Position numbers and translations under genes: made by a program. The notes beneath the pieces are model-generated. The model worked only from the letters and a program-made list of their open reading frames with translations, did no database searches and was not told the origin of the DNA. Of a stretch of 64,000 bases of DNA, positions 10,801 through 21,112 are shown piece after piece. Positions within the stretch are counted from its first letter, which is position 1; the number at the start of each line of letters is the position of its first letter. Source of the DNA: Macrostomum hystrix (lineage: Eukaryota; Platyhelminthes; Macrostomidae); assembly GCA_950097015.1 (NCBI GenBank), contig CATNEN010000026.1, positions 1,468,001 through 1,532,000 of the forward strand, in the 5' to 3' direction.

Positions 10801-12800
10801 AAATGTAATTAGCATTAAAACGACTATATCTAGCTATATATAGGCTTTGCATTTAATTATTTTCTTTTTCGTAAGAATAAACTATATAATGCAAAGATAA
10901 ATTAAATACATCAAATACTCGTTATAAAATAAAAAGCTAATTTAAAGGTGCTATTGCCATTAATAAGAAAATTGAATTAATTGACATCGTCACACCATGC
11001 CCCTGCCCGTGCCCTGGCGGGCCTGCAGCCCTTTGGAGGGAGGACAGGACAGTGGTGAGGGTGGGTGTAAGATGTGGCGGTCGGCGGGTCGGTGACCGGC
11101 AAGGTGGTCACCCCCTGGGGGTGGTGTTTGGTGGGCCAGGTGGTCATCCCCTGGAGGTGGTGAGGGGTGGTCACCCGGGGGCTACAGCCCCCCCGCCCCC
11201 CTCCTGCGTCGCCACTGAGTTGTTGGAATAGGTCTGGCCTCAACTCAGTTGATTCTTGCAGAACCACCTTCAGTTGATCTGCCAATCCTGCCAATTGTTG
11301 AGCAGGCTGCAGAGTGAGGATCGAGGTCGCTCCTCCAGTGTTTAGTCGCATTGCCGTTGGCTGTTTAGTTGCTTTTGTGGACCAATCAGATGGTGCTAGC
11401 AATGACATAATGGTAATACTAATGAGATCAGCTGCAGTTCTAGAAGCTATATATAGCACTACTATATTTCACGAGCTTCTTTAAGCTGTTTTGCATAATT
11501 TTGCTTGTTTTTTTATCAAATTTCAAAAGGCAACTTCAGAACAAAGTGTATTGCATAACTGAGTGTAGATGTGAAAATTACAGAAACATTGATTTTTTCT
11601 CAGAACTCCATATTTGATATCACTGAACAATGAACTAACCTCCCATCCAAACACTCAACAACATTTCTAACAGCTCCTCCTGAGGATACCGCCGGGTGTT
11701 CGAGGAATTTTCCCAAGCTCTGTCGCAGAAATATCCAGCTCTGCAGATAGAGGGGGACAATTATCCTCCACCCGCATGGCGACAAATCCTATGCAGCGCT
11801 CTCTCTTGGACTAAGCTGGGCCTAATAATGGCCATTGTAATGGGCATAGATCCGTTTCCCTATTTGGGAATCCAAACGCCGCAGATGTATCGCTGGGCAC
11901 AGCAGAACCGCATGTACGCCTGCATGATGCTGTTCTTCATCGCTAACGCTGTGGAGGGCCAGCTCATTTCCACTGGCGCCTTTGAAGTAACCTTCAATGG
12001 TGAGTGGCAACTTATGGACTGAACGGATGGTGTTGACTGAATGTAATGGTTTATTAATAGACTCAAAGGATAATTTTTGACTGAAGGGCTGATAATTGAT
12101 GAAGGGATGCTGGTTTGACTAAGGGATAGCGTTCCATATAGGATGGTGGTTAGACTGAAGGGATAGTGGTTGATGAAGGGATGTTGGTTAATAAAGGGAT
12201 GGGGGTTGATGAATGGATAGTGGTTGATGAATGGATGGTATTTAATGAAGCGAGGTTGGTTGATGAAGGCATGGTGATTGATAAAGGGATAGTGGTTGAT
12301 GAAGGCATGGTATTTGATAAAGGGATGGTGGTTGATTTAGGTATGGTGGTTGATGTAGGTATGGTATTTCATGAAAGGATAGTGGTTGATGAATGGATAG
12401 TGTTTGATGAAGTCATGGTATTTGATGAAGGGATGGTGGTTGATAAAGGGATGGTGGTTAATGAAGGTATGGTGGTTGATGTAGGAATGGTATTTGATGA
12501 AGGGATGGTGGTTGATAAATGGTTGGTGGTTGATGAAGGTATGGTGGTTGATGTAGGTATGGTATTTGATGAAGGGATGGTGGTTGATAAAGGGATGGTG
12601 GTTGATGAACGAATTGGATGGGAATGCACTATGATGGACTGCCCTAAGCTTTGCGCCCCCCTATTCCTGTCCCCGCAGGTATGACAGTATGGTCGAAGCT
12701 TCAAAACGGTCGGGTGCCATCAATCGGCGAGCTAACTGGCATCATTGATAGTCACATGCTGCCAACACTGAATGGCGGCAGCGAGTCTGTCCAGCTCTAG
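4870..12800 (+). CDS. SELENOT: selenoprotein T (three exons, in-frame TGA = Sec)
   Basis: Coding exons 4870-5051, 11674-11999 and 12679-12800 join in phase with GT-AG introns to give 209 residues (human form 195). SELENOT is an ER-membrane thioredoxin-like oxidoreductase. Residues 5-20 form a signal/anchor. The redox motif is CSSU at residues 61-64: the Cys codon is split by intron 1, and TGA at 11681-11683 encodes Sec, followed by GYRRVFEEF and a hydrophobic helix. IEGDNYPPP, ACMMLFFIANAVEGQ and STGAFEVTFNG match the family closely. Exon 3 gives TVWSKLQNGRVPS, also typical. Intron 1 (6.6 kb) contains a MITE, a tandem repeat and a decayed antisense Helitron; intron 2 contains an 18-bp minisatellite. 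A SECIS element is required in the 3' UTR; only a weak candidate is seen at 13059-13119. Confidence 0.95.
5128..5541. mobile_element. MITE with ~35-bp inverted ends built from TTCGTCATC repeats
   Basis: The ends are inverted copies beginning CCTAGACACTTCGTCATC (left) and CCTGGACACTTCGTCATC (right, read on the minus strand), with pairing over about 35 bp. The motif TTCGTCATC or its complement recurs throughout the element, including near 5221, 5250, 5442 and 5467. No target duplication was recognised. It sits in SELENOT intron 1. Confidence 0.7.
5542..6439. other. SELENOT intron 1, no feature seen
   Basis: AT-rich intron sequence. A 76-codon open frame at 6011-6241 has no recognisable motif and is probably chance. 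Confidence 0.4.
6440..6645. repeat. 53-bp tandem repeat, about 3.5 copies
   Basis: AAAAGCAAAGAAACAATGGC recurs at 6461, 6514 and 6567, with a changed copy at 6620, a constant 53-bp period. It lies in SELENOT intron 1. Confidence 0.85.
7412..10852 (-). pseudogene. decayed Helitron Rep-helicase
   Basis: Minus-strand coding remnants in several frames. 10852-10045 is a poorly conserved N-terminus. 10021-9041 carries paired Cys motifs (CAWCDELVC, CRRCWDYV) ahead of an IPEQIERLMPTKE segment like animal Helitron N-termini. A one-base frameshift near 9130 continues into 9131-7815, with RMLVAQAHLF then DEVMFPDLFPLGRGG (Helitron-like N region) and then directly FGGVNVMLTGDLLQLPPV and YIELTENM, which are PIF1-type helicase motifs. 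7762-7412 carries the late helicase block VGAIVMVVRNADVG...NGAMGTV. The HUH nuclease region and the helicase Walker A motif are absent between the two blocks. The copy cannot be autonomous. Element ends (5' TC, 3' hairpin-CTRR) were not located. Confidence 0.8.
10853..11216. other. intron DNA ending in a hAT-like terminus
   Basis: GC-rich patch at about 10981-11216. On the minus strand its right edge begins CAGTGGCGACGCAGGAGG, like the CAGTGGCG ends of hAT-type MITEs, followed by a G-rich stretch and a GGGGGCTGTAGCCCCC-like palindrome. I found no matching left end, so it may be a truncated element. Confidence 0.35.
11217..11673. other. 3' part of SELENOT intron 1
   Basis: Nothing recognisable apart from the acceptor TTCTAACAG ending at 11673. 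Confidence 0.5.
12160..12615. repeat. 18-bp minisatellite in SELENOT intron 2
   Basis: About 25 diverged copies of an 18-bp unit resembling GGTTGATGAAGGGATGGT. Because 18 is divisible by 3 it reads as a long open frame, but it lies between a clean donor (12000) and acceptor (12678). Confidence 0.9.
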
Positions 12801-13058
12801 AGATCCTACTACAAGTAGTACTGCAAATTTTATTGCAGAAGCAGATTGTTCTTTTTAAAATCAATTAAATCATTATTGAAGTTTTTTCGGACGATAGTCT
12901 GAAAATCGTGGTTAATCCAAAACAAAGCCTATGCTCGTATATTTTATCTATCTTGTTCATATTGTTACGAGCTATTTTAACCGAAACTTCTAATTTAAAA
13001 CGATAATTGTCGAGTATATATTTCTGTGTTGTGATAGTGTTTATTCAGTGTCACTAAC

Positions 13059-13119
13059 ATACGCATAAAATGAGCTAATTAAACTACTACGAGTAGAGTG
13101 AGTAGTCATGTAGGCGTAT
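13059..13119 (+). promoter_or_regulatory. weak SECIS candidate in the SELENOT 3' UTR
   Basis: ATACGC (13059-13064) pairs perfectly with GCGTAT (13114-13119), enclosing ATGA (13070-13073), an AAA tract and a further pair ACTACT/AGTAGT (13083-13088 with 13101-13106). ATGA and unpaired A's are SECIS hallmarks, but I could not place the opposing GA of the quartet convincingly. Confidence 0.25.
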
Positions 13120-13145
13120 TGCTTTTCAAATGAAATTCTGATACC

Positions 13146-13151
13146 AATAAA
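13146..13151 (+). terminator. SELENOT polyadenylation signal
   Basis: AATAAA about 346 nt after the SELENOT stop codon, the first canonical signal downstream. Confidence 0.55.
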
Positions 13152-13543
13152 AACCTTGTTTCCTTTCTAAAAATCTAACAGATGCCTTTTGTTAATGCGT
13201 ACTTATTGTCACACATTCATTCCTATCTTTGGCTGGTTGCGTATGACGCCCTTCAGTTGCTAAGCCTTAAACTCCATGCAATGACTGGAGCGGGCGTTGG
13301 GCCGATGTTTAACAGCTTATTGCCAACATTTTTATCATTGGATTTTTCCTCTTGATATTAAATGCAATTTGCTGTCATGCCCAGACCAAGGATTTGAATG
13401 ATTGTGAAAAGTTTCAAAGAATTGCAAATAAGAACATTTTAAGTAAGCAAATAGTTCTTGAACAAAAAAGTGTTGTGCAATGGTGATTTTTTCTTTTTTC
13501 TTTTTCTAGTAAAAATATAATAGCAAAGAAAATAGAAAATGCT

Positions 13544-15365
13544 AGGCACGCAGTGACATGGATGGGAATACTGGAGTCACAATGACATGGATGGGAATAC
13601 TGGAGTCACAATGACATGGATGGGAATACTGGAGTCACAGTGAGATGGATGGGAATACTGGAGTCACAATGACATGGATGGGAGTACTGGAGTCACAGTG
13701 ACATGGATGGGAATACTGGAGTCACAGTGAGATGGATGGGAATACTGGAGTCACAGTGACATGGATGGGAATACTGGAGTCACAATGAGATGGATGGGAA
13801 TACTAGAGTCACAATGACATGGATGGGAATACTGGAGTCACAATGAGATGGATGGGAATACTAGAGTCACAGTGACATGGATGGGAATACTGGAGTCACA
13901 GTGAGATGGATGGGAATACTAGAGTCACAGTGAGATGGATGGGAATACTGGAGTCACAATGAGATGGATGGGAATACTAGAGTCACAGTGACATGGATGG
14001 GAATACTGGAGTCACAGTGAGATGGATGGGAATACTAGAGTCACAGTGAGATGGATGGGAATACTAGAGTCACAGTGAGATGGATGGGAATACTGGAGTC
14101 ACAATGACATGGATGGGAATACTAGAGTCACAGTGAGATGGATGGGAATACTAGAGTCACAGTGAGATGGATGGGAATACTAGAGTCACAGTGAGATGGA
14201 TGGGAATACTGGAGTCACAATGACATGGATGGGAATACTAGAGTCACAGTGAGATGGATGGGAATACTAGAGTCACAGTGAGATGGATGGGAATACTGGA
14301 GTCACAATGACATGGATGGGAATACTAGAGTCACAGTGAGATGGATGGGAATACTAGAGTCACAGTGAGATGGATGGGAATACTGGAGTCACAATGACAT
14401 GGATGGGAATACTAGAGTCACAGTGAGATGGATGGGAATACTAGAGTCACAGTGAGATGGATGGGAATACTAGAGTCACAGTGAGATGGATGGGAATACT
14501 AGAGTCACAGTGAGATGGATGGGAATACTGGAGTCACAATGACATGGATGGGAATACTAGAGTCACAGTGAGATGGATGGGAATACTAGAGTCACAGTGA
14601 GATGGATGGGAATACTGGAGTCACAATGACATGGATGGGAATACTAGAGTCACAGTGAGATGGATGGGAATACTGGAGTCACAATGACATGGATGGGAAT
14701 ACTAGAGTCACAGTGAGATGGATGGGAATACTAGAGTCACAGTGAGATGGATGGGAATACTGGAGTCACAATGACATGGATGGGAATACTAGAGTCACAG
14801 TGAGATGGATGGGAATACTAGAGTCACAGTGAGATGGATGGGAATACTAGAGTCACAATGACATGGATGGGAATACTAGTCACAGTGAGATGGATGGGAG
14901 TACTGGAGTCACAGTGACATGGATGGGAGTACTGGAGTCACAATGACATGGATGGGAGTACTGGAGTCACAATGACATGGATGGGAATACTAGAGTCACA
15001 GTGAGATGGATGGGAATACTAGAGTCACAGTGAGATGGATGGGAATACTAGAGTCACAGTGAGATGGATGGGAGTACTGGAGTCACAATGACATGGATGG
15101 GAGTACTGGAGTCACAATGACATGGATGGGAATACTAGAGTCACAGTGAGATGGATGGGAATACTAGAGTCACAGTGAGATGGATGGGAATACTGGAGTC
15201 ACAGTGACATGGATGGGAATACTAGAGTCACAGTGAGATGGATGGGAATACTAGAGTCACAGTGACATGGATGGGAATACTGGAGTCACAGTGATATGGA
15301 TGGGAATACTAGAGTCACAGTGACATGGATGGGAATACTAGAGTCACGGTGAGATGCGTGGGAAT
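13544..15365. repeat. 29-bp minisatellite, about 62 copies
   Basis: Unit resembling GAGATGGATGGGAATACTAG plus AGTCACAGT. Variants alternate GACATGG/GAGATGG and CTGGAG/CTAGAG. The array runs to within about 40 bp of the likely MRPS11 exon start at 15404. Confidence 0.95.
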
Positions 15366-15429
15366 ACTCAATATTTTGTATTCCCTAACGACCTGCTTTC
15401 CAGCTGAGCGCCAGGGACTGAAGAGCAGT

Positions 15430-16186
15430 ATGCTTCTAGGCTCCCTATGCTCAAGCCTTGCCCGTCGGTGCATCATCAGTCCGGCTGCTTTGCTAACTAG
15501 ATCGCTCAGCAGTGGCGGCAGCGGCAGTTCCCAACCTCCCGCGAACTGGGATCGCAGCGTCGATGAAAGCGACCCCACGAAGTCCCGCTCGGATGGCAGC
15601 CTAGTGTCTATGGCTGCAGCTACGCCAGCGCCCCAAGGTGTAGCTCTTGCTACTCACATGCTGCTCAATCAGCCTACGTACAATGTTCTTGGCGACGTTG
15701 TCCCGGTGAATGAGTATCACCTGTCTGAGGAGACCGCAGCCGGTGTGCCCTATCACACCTTGCCAATAGTTTATTTTGCTGCTAGGCGGAACAATTGCAT
15801 AGTTACTATTGCTGATTGTTTAGGTCGGCCAATGGCCACCACCTCTACTGGTGTTGAAGGCTTTCTAAACGCCAAGAAGTCTACGACTGTGGCTGCCCAG
15901 GTGAGCAAAGTGTTTGTTGATCAGTTGATCAGGGGGTAAGTTACTGTGTAACGGAGGGGATTAATTCTCGAGCTTCTCACAACAGGTAGTCGGCGTATCT
16001 ACGGCGCTGAAGGCCAAGAAGCTGGGCATCACGCACGCCCGCGTGGTGATTCGCGGTATGAACCAGCTCCGATTGGCCTGTCTGAAGGGCATGGCTAGCG
16101 GGGGCCTGCAGATTGTGTCCCTCACTGACAATACCAGAATTCACTACGGCAAGGGTCGCAGGCCAAGGAAGCCGCCAAGGAAATGA
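15430..16186 (+). CDS. MRPS11: mitochondrial small-subunit ribosomal protein uS11m
   Basis: Coding exons 15430-15900 and 15986-16186 join at phase 0 to give 223 residues. This is the bacterial S11 homologue of the mitochondrial 28S subunit and binds rRNA in the platform. The ATG at 15430 starts MLLGSLCSSLARRCI..., an Arg- and Ser-rich presequence fitting mitochondrial import. The upstream open frame reads into the minisatellite and an acceptor-like TTTCCAG ends at 15403, so a 5' UTR intron is likely. The S11 domain occupies the C-terminal half: TSTGVEGFLNAKKST-TVAAQ, THARVVIRGMNQLRL, MASGGLQIVSLTDNTRIHYGKG and the basic tail RRPRKPPRK. AATAAA lies at 16304-16309. Confidence 0.93.
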
Positions 16187-16303
16187 TAAGCAAGGACTGC
16201 AATTGTCTCCGTTCAATACCTAATGGAACTGCTATCTTATCCTATGCATTAGTTACATTTGTATAGTGCTATCTTCTATAGCAATCGAGTAGCCAGCATG
16301 TTA

Positions 16304-16309
16304 AATAAA
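16304..16309 (+). terminator. MRPS11 polyadenylation signal
   Basis: AATAAA 118 nt after the MRPS11 stop codon. Confidence 0.6.
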
Positions 16310-16387
16310 TTGATTGTTTGGTACAAACCAATCCTATAGCAACTGTTTTCAGGTGAGAAGCAAACTGTTCGATTTTGTTTATTAAAA

Positions 16388-16690
16388 ACGAAAGTGGCAG
16401 AGCGGTTATCGCATTTGCCTCTCGTACCAAGGTCCCTGAGCTCGATTCCGCGGCGAGGCCACATTCATTTGTGTCGCAGCCACGGAGGGATGGCTTGGGG
16501 GTTTGTCGTGCAATCTACGCCATTGAGGGCCAGCTTCCAAGTCACAGTGAGAGTGTACACTGCCGGACGATGAGAAAGTCAGGGCAGATGTACACACCTG
16601 TGTGAGTGTGTGCCTGCGTACGGTATCTGTGTGCGTGTGTGCTCAGGAGTCAGCGAAATGGGCAGAATTGCCTCCTCGCTGGCTGCGGAT
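16388..16690 (+). mobile_element. tRNA-derived SINE
   Basis: The head has a box A-like GTGGCAGAGCGGTTATCGC and a box B-like GCTCGATTCC about 40 nt later. The body includes ACGATGAGAAAGTCAGGGCA and a GT-rich segment and is shared with a second copy at 20041-20335. Confidence 0.75.
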
Positions 16691-16734
16691 CCACTGCCAA
16701 CAAATGATGTGCCATTCCACAGCTAGGCGCACAT

Positions 16735-16870
16735 CTAACGAGGAAGCAATTCTGCCGATTCCACTAACTGCCGAACACACACCCAGGCACACGCTCACAC
16801 AGGTGTGTACATCTGCCCCGACTTTCTTGTCATCGTCCGGTGTACATTTGTACATTTTCACTGTGCCTAG
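16735..16870 (-). mobile_element. inverted SINE 3' half
   Basis: Reverse-complement copy of the 3' half of the adjacent SINE: GAGGAAGCAATTCTGCC and CACACAGGTGTGTACATCTG mirror the plus copy. It faces it tail to tail about 45 bp away. Confidence 0.7.
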
Positions 16871-17489
16871 GAGTTAGGCCCTCATGGTCGTAAATTGCAC
16901 GAACTACTACAAGTATAAAAGTAGTTTTCGAAATGACTCGGAAGGAAAATTTAATACCAGGTAGTTTTACAATCCCTGTAGTTTTGAATTAAAAGTATGT
17001 CTTCGACGAAAAAAATATTCTAATCTGACGTGCACCTCCGTCAACGAACCAAGAAACGAACTACCAATTAAATGCTTCAATAAGTACTATGAACTCATTC
17101 AGAACAGCAGTGTACATGCAGTTTTTCTGTGCTCTAAAACGTCCGTGTGCCAGGTGTTTAAACTAATTCTTGCAATCGGGGAGGTGACCTTTCTAACTGC
17201 AGGTAAATAAATTAGACTTATTTGTGGAGAAAATTAATGGATCGGACATGCTATGTTTAAACTGCTGCAAATGCATAGTCCTTTCTGTCTATAGTTGGCA
17301 TTGCTTAGTTTAATAGCTCTTAATTTGGCTTTTGAGATAAGCTGTAACAGCTCTAAAAAGCGAATAAAGATAAAGTAACGATGTACTTTCATCGGAACTC
17401 ATCAAGTTGCCAAAAGATCGTGAGTAGAAATTGTCATCTTATGATGGTCGCATGACTAGAATTTGTGTTTATATGTTATTTTTCACACA
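16871..17489. other. MRPS11-MGAT1 spacer
   Basis: AT-rich spacer, no exon or repeat recognised. Confidence 0.4.
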
Positions 17490-18125
17490 GATCACAGATC
17501 CTCATCGAATCAGATCCTCATCGAATCAGATCCTCATCGAATCAGATCCTCATCGATTCAGATCCTCATCGAATCAGATCCTCATCGAATCAGATCCTCA
17601 TCGACTCAGATCCTTATTGACTCAGATCGTAATCGAATCAGATCCTCATCGAATCAGATCCTCATCGATTCAGATCCTCATCGATTCAGATCCTCATCGA
17701 TTCAGATCCTCATCGATTCAGATCCTCATCGACACAGATCCTCATCGAATCAGATCCTCATCGATTCAGATCCTCATCGATTCAGATCCTCATCGATTCA
17801 GATCCTCATCGACACAGATCCTCATCGAATCAGATCCTTATTGACTCATATCCTCATTGACACAGATCCTCATTGACACAGATCCTCATCGACTCAGATT
17901 CAACGACACAGATCCTCATCGATTCAGGTCCTAATCGACACAGATCCTCATCGACAACCTCCACGACACAGATCCCCATCGACACAGATCCCCATTGGCA
18001 AAGATCCTCATCGACGCTGATCCCCATCGACACAAATCCTCATCGAATCAGATCCTCATTGACTCAGATCCCCATTGGCACAGATCCTCATCGACTCAGA
18101 TTCTCATCCAAATAGATCATCGACT
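17490..18125. repeat. 16-bp minisatellite upstream of MGAT1
   Basis: About 39 copies of a 16-bp unit CAGATCCTCATCGAYT with ACAC/GAAT variants. The same unit family recurs at 23936-24115. Confidence 0.93.
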
Positions 18126-18219
18126 GAGATGAGATCCCATCGAAAAATCCAAACTCTAAACATTCGTAGTGTCACAGCTCCTTCAAATCCTTCTTGAAGG
18201 TTGTTTTGCCATCGACAGC

Positions 18220-20008
18220 ATGTTGAGCTGGCCAGTGAAGTCTTTGACAGCGTCAGGGCAGGTGCTGCACTGTCTGTGCCGCCGGAGTCTAAGAAGCGCA
18301 TCGCGCCCCGCCTGCTTTAGCCTCCTATTGCTGACTGTGCCACCGCTGCTGATGGGACTGCTGAGCCAATGGCGACAGCCTCCTCCTGCACACCTGCTCG
18401 TTGGTCACAGCAACAGGACTGGCAATGCCGCCGCTGTTGCAGTGCCAGAAGAATCGGCAACTGCGGTGCTGATCATGGCCGCCAGCCGACCGGAAGTGCA
18501 GCTGGTGGCTCGTCAGGCGCTGGCCTACCGGCCCAACGCGGCCGAATTTCCAGTGATCGTCTCGCAGGACTCCGACGACGCTATGACATCAGCGGCGCTG
18601 GCGCCACTAGCTGCGGCCGGCGACATCGAATGGCACCGGCACCTGCGGGCCGAAGACGACGCCATGCTGCCACCGGTACCCGACCGGGTGTCGCAGATCA
18701 CCCGGCATTATCGACGCGCGCTTGACTACGCGCTGCTGGTGCGTCGCTTCCGACGGGTCATTGTGCTGGAGGACGACCTGCTGTTGGCTGCGGACTTCTT
18801 TCAGTATTTTCAGGTGCGACCTTTTGATAATCGAGGTAAATGTTTAGTACACAGACATCTGCATGGGTTTAGGGTTGTGGGTTCCAGGACCCCAAGTCAG
18901 GGCTTAACCCAAACCTCATCGGAAACCAACCCAAAACGGAAACCAAAACACAACTGAACCCAAACCTCACCGGAAACCAACCCAAAACGGAAACCAAAAC
19001 ACAACGGAACCCAAACCTTAATGGAAACCAAACCACAGTGGAAACAAAGCCACACCGTAGAACCCAAACCGCACCCGGCAGTCGCTGGCGCCCGTCCTCG
19101 ATCGCGATCCCAGCGTCTTCTGCGTCTCCGCCTGGCACGACAACGCCATGCTCGGCTTTGTGGACGTCGGACGCCGGGGAGCCGCCGCCGTTCATCGGAC
19201 GGACTTCTTCCCGGGCCTCGGCTGGATGATGCGACGCGAGGCTTGGCCGGCGGCGAGGGCCAGCTGGCCGGACCGCGAGTTCGACAGCTACCTGCGCCGC
19301 TACATGCTGAGAGCGGGCCTGGTCTGCCTGCGCCCGGAGGTGCCCAGGGTGTTCAACACCGGCCAGAGCGGAGGCAACCTGATGCCGGGCTGGTGAGCTG
19401 GACCTGGATCAGCCTGAATCCATCCCGAATCTCTGAATCCGAAATCATCCCGAATCTCTGAATCCAGCAACACTGGCGCATCCCAAATCTAGCCTACCTT
19501 GAACCACAGGTACGGCCGCACCTTCCATCGCCGATTCCTGAGTCGCATGGCGTTCAACCTGCTGCCCGACATCCGCATTCCGCAGACCGTTATCCGACGA
19601 CTCGGTCGGGGCCCGTCGGCCGACGCCGAGTTTGTCAAACGAGTCTCCCGCCTGCCGAGAATCTCTCGCCGTCGTCTGCTCCGTCTGGCCGTCTTGAGAG
19701 TGAGAGCTGCTGGTAGCGATGCCGACACAGATGCGGATGATCTGGCACCGTCCGATGTGCAGTTCGTCTACCGCACCGCGCAGGAGTTCACTGGCATCGC
19801 CCTGCGACTGGGCATCATCCCGGACTTCTGGTACGGCCGGCCACGCTGCTCTCGCCGCGGCATCGTCGGACTGCGGCTGCGGCGAGGCACCGTTCGAGTG
19901 TTCCTGCGACCGGCGACGGAGCCGACCTTCAACCGGCTGGTGCGCATGGATCTCCGGACTCCGCCGCCGCTGTCACCGATGCAAAATTTATTAAGCGAAT
20001 TCAGTTGA
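18220..20008 (+). CDS. MGAT1: alpha-1,3-mannosyl-glycoprotein 2-beta-N-acetylglucosaminyltransferase (GnT-I)
   Basis: Exons 18220-18813, 19082-19392 and 19510-20008 join in phase to 467 residues (human 445). GnT-I adds the first GlcNAc to Man5 N-glycans in the medial Golgi, opening the path to hybrid and complex glycans. Residues ~31-48 form a type II signal anchor after a short basic tail. The GT13 catalytic domain shows VLIMAASRPEVQ, SQDSDD, ITRHYRRALDYALL and the metal-binding EDD near residues 184-186. Exon 2 gives DPSVFCVSAWHDNAM and RTDFFPGLGWMMRREAW, near-identical to family signature blocks. Exon 3 carries the C-terminal domain ending RGIVGLRLRRGTVRVFLRP. An acceptor-like GACAG ends one base before the ATG. 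A SINE copy begins about 30 bp after the stop codon. Confidence 0.94.
18906..19065. repeat. 51-bp repeat in MGAT1 intron 1
   Basis: About three diverging copies of a 51-bp A/C-rich unit beginning AACCCAAACCTCA (18906, 18957 and a decayed third). Confidence 0.75.
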
Positions 20009-20040
20009 ACTTTCAGCCCGACCACTGATAAAAAACATGG

Positions 20041-20335
20041 CCGGGGGTCAATTGCAGACCGGTCGCCTCTCGCACCAAGATCCCTGAGCTCGATTCCACA
20101 TTAAATTGGGGCACAGCCGCGAAGGGAAGGGCTTGGGGCTTGTCGTAAAATTTGTGCCCTCGAGGGCAAACCAATAAGGCACAATGAGAGTATACACTGC
20201 CTGACGATGAGAAAGTCAGGGCAGATGTACACACCTGTGTGAGTGTGTGCCTGCGTACGGTATCTATGTGCGTGTGTGCCCAGGAGTCAGCGAAATGGGC
20301 AGAATTGCCTCCTCGATTGCTGCGGGTCTAGGATC
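20041..20335 (+). mobile_element. tRNA-derived SINE, second copy
   Basis: Closely matches 16388-16690 from the box B region (GAGCTCGATTCC) through GAATTGCCTCCTCG. The 5' tRNA-like part has diverged at box A. It lies in the 3' flank or 3' UTR of MGAT1, and its tail abuts a 17-bp array. Confidence 0.72.
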
Positions 20336-20866
20336 ACAAACACCTATCACCTCAAATTACCCACCACCTCAAATCACCCACCACCTCAAATCACCCACCA
20401 CCTCAAATCACCCACCACCTCAAATCACCCACCACCTCAAATCACCCACCACCTCAAATCACCCACCACCTCAAATCACCCACCACCTCAAATCACCCAC
20501 CACCTCAAATCACCCACCACCTCAAATCACCCACCACCTCAAATCACCCACCACCTCAAATCACCCACCACCTCAAATCACCCACCACCTCAAATCACCC
20601 ACCACCTCAAATCACCCACCACCTCAAATCACCCACCACCTCAAATCACCCACCACCTCAAATCACCCACCACCTCAAATCACCCACCACCTCAAATCAC
20701 CCACCACCTCAAATCACCCACCACCTCAAATCACCCACCACCTCAAATCACCCACCACCTCAAATCACCCACCACCTCAAATCACCCACCACCTCAAATC
20801 ACCCACCACCTCAAATCACCCACCACCTCAAATCACCCACCACCTCAAATCACTCACCACCTGGGA
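20336..20866. repeat. 17-bp minisatellite, about 30 near-perfect copies
   Basis: Unit CTCAAATCACCCACCAC repeated almost without change; only the edge copies differ. High homogeneity suggests recent expansion. Long open frames here are repeat artefacts. Confidence 0.95.
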
Positions 20867-21112
20867 ACAACCAATGTTTGGTTTAAGCTGTCTAGTTTTC
20901 ATACTTTTTTCACTTTAATCGAATACAAACGGCTAAGCAGAAGTTTTAAAAAAATATAATAAGCTGATTAAAAGAGTGCAGAATGCAGTTGAACTATAAT
21001 TGAAAAATGCTTTTTTGTTAAAATGTTAAATGTTGAACATAAAGTTAAAGATTTAATATTTTTTCATTTTCTTTTAGTTCAGCACCAATATATTTTGTTA
21101 ATGATCTGATCG

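Noticed and set aside
13284-13320. SECIS candidate around ATGACTGGAGC at about 13281
   Set aside because: TTAAAC/GTTTAA flanks pair, but the inner helix and the apical A's do not form, and it lies past the polyadenylation signal.
20336-20866. CRISPR-like array
   Set aside because: Head-to-tail repeats without unique spacers, in a eukaryotic genome.
20243-20959. Two long overlapping frames of proline-rich repeats
   Set aside because: A 17-bp unit without stops gives open frames in all three phases. Not a gene.
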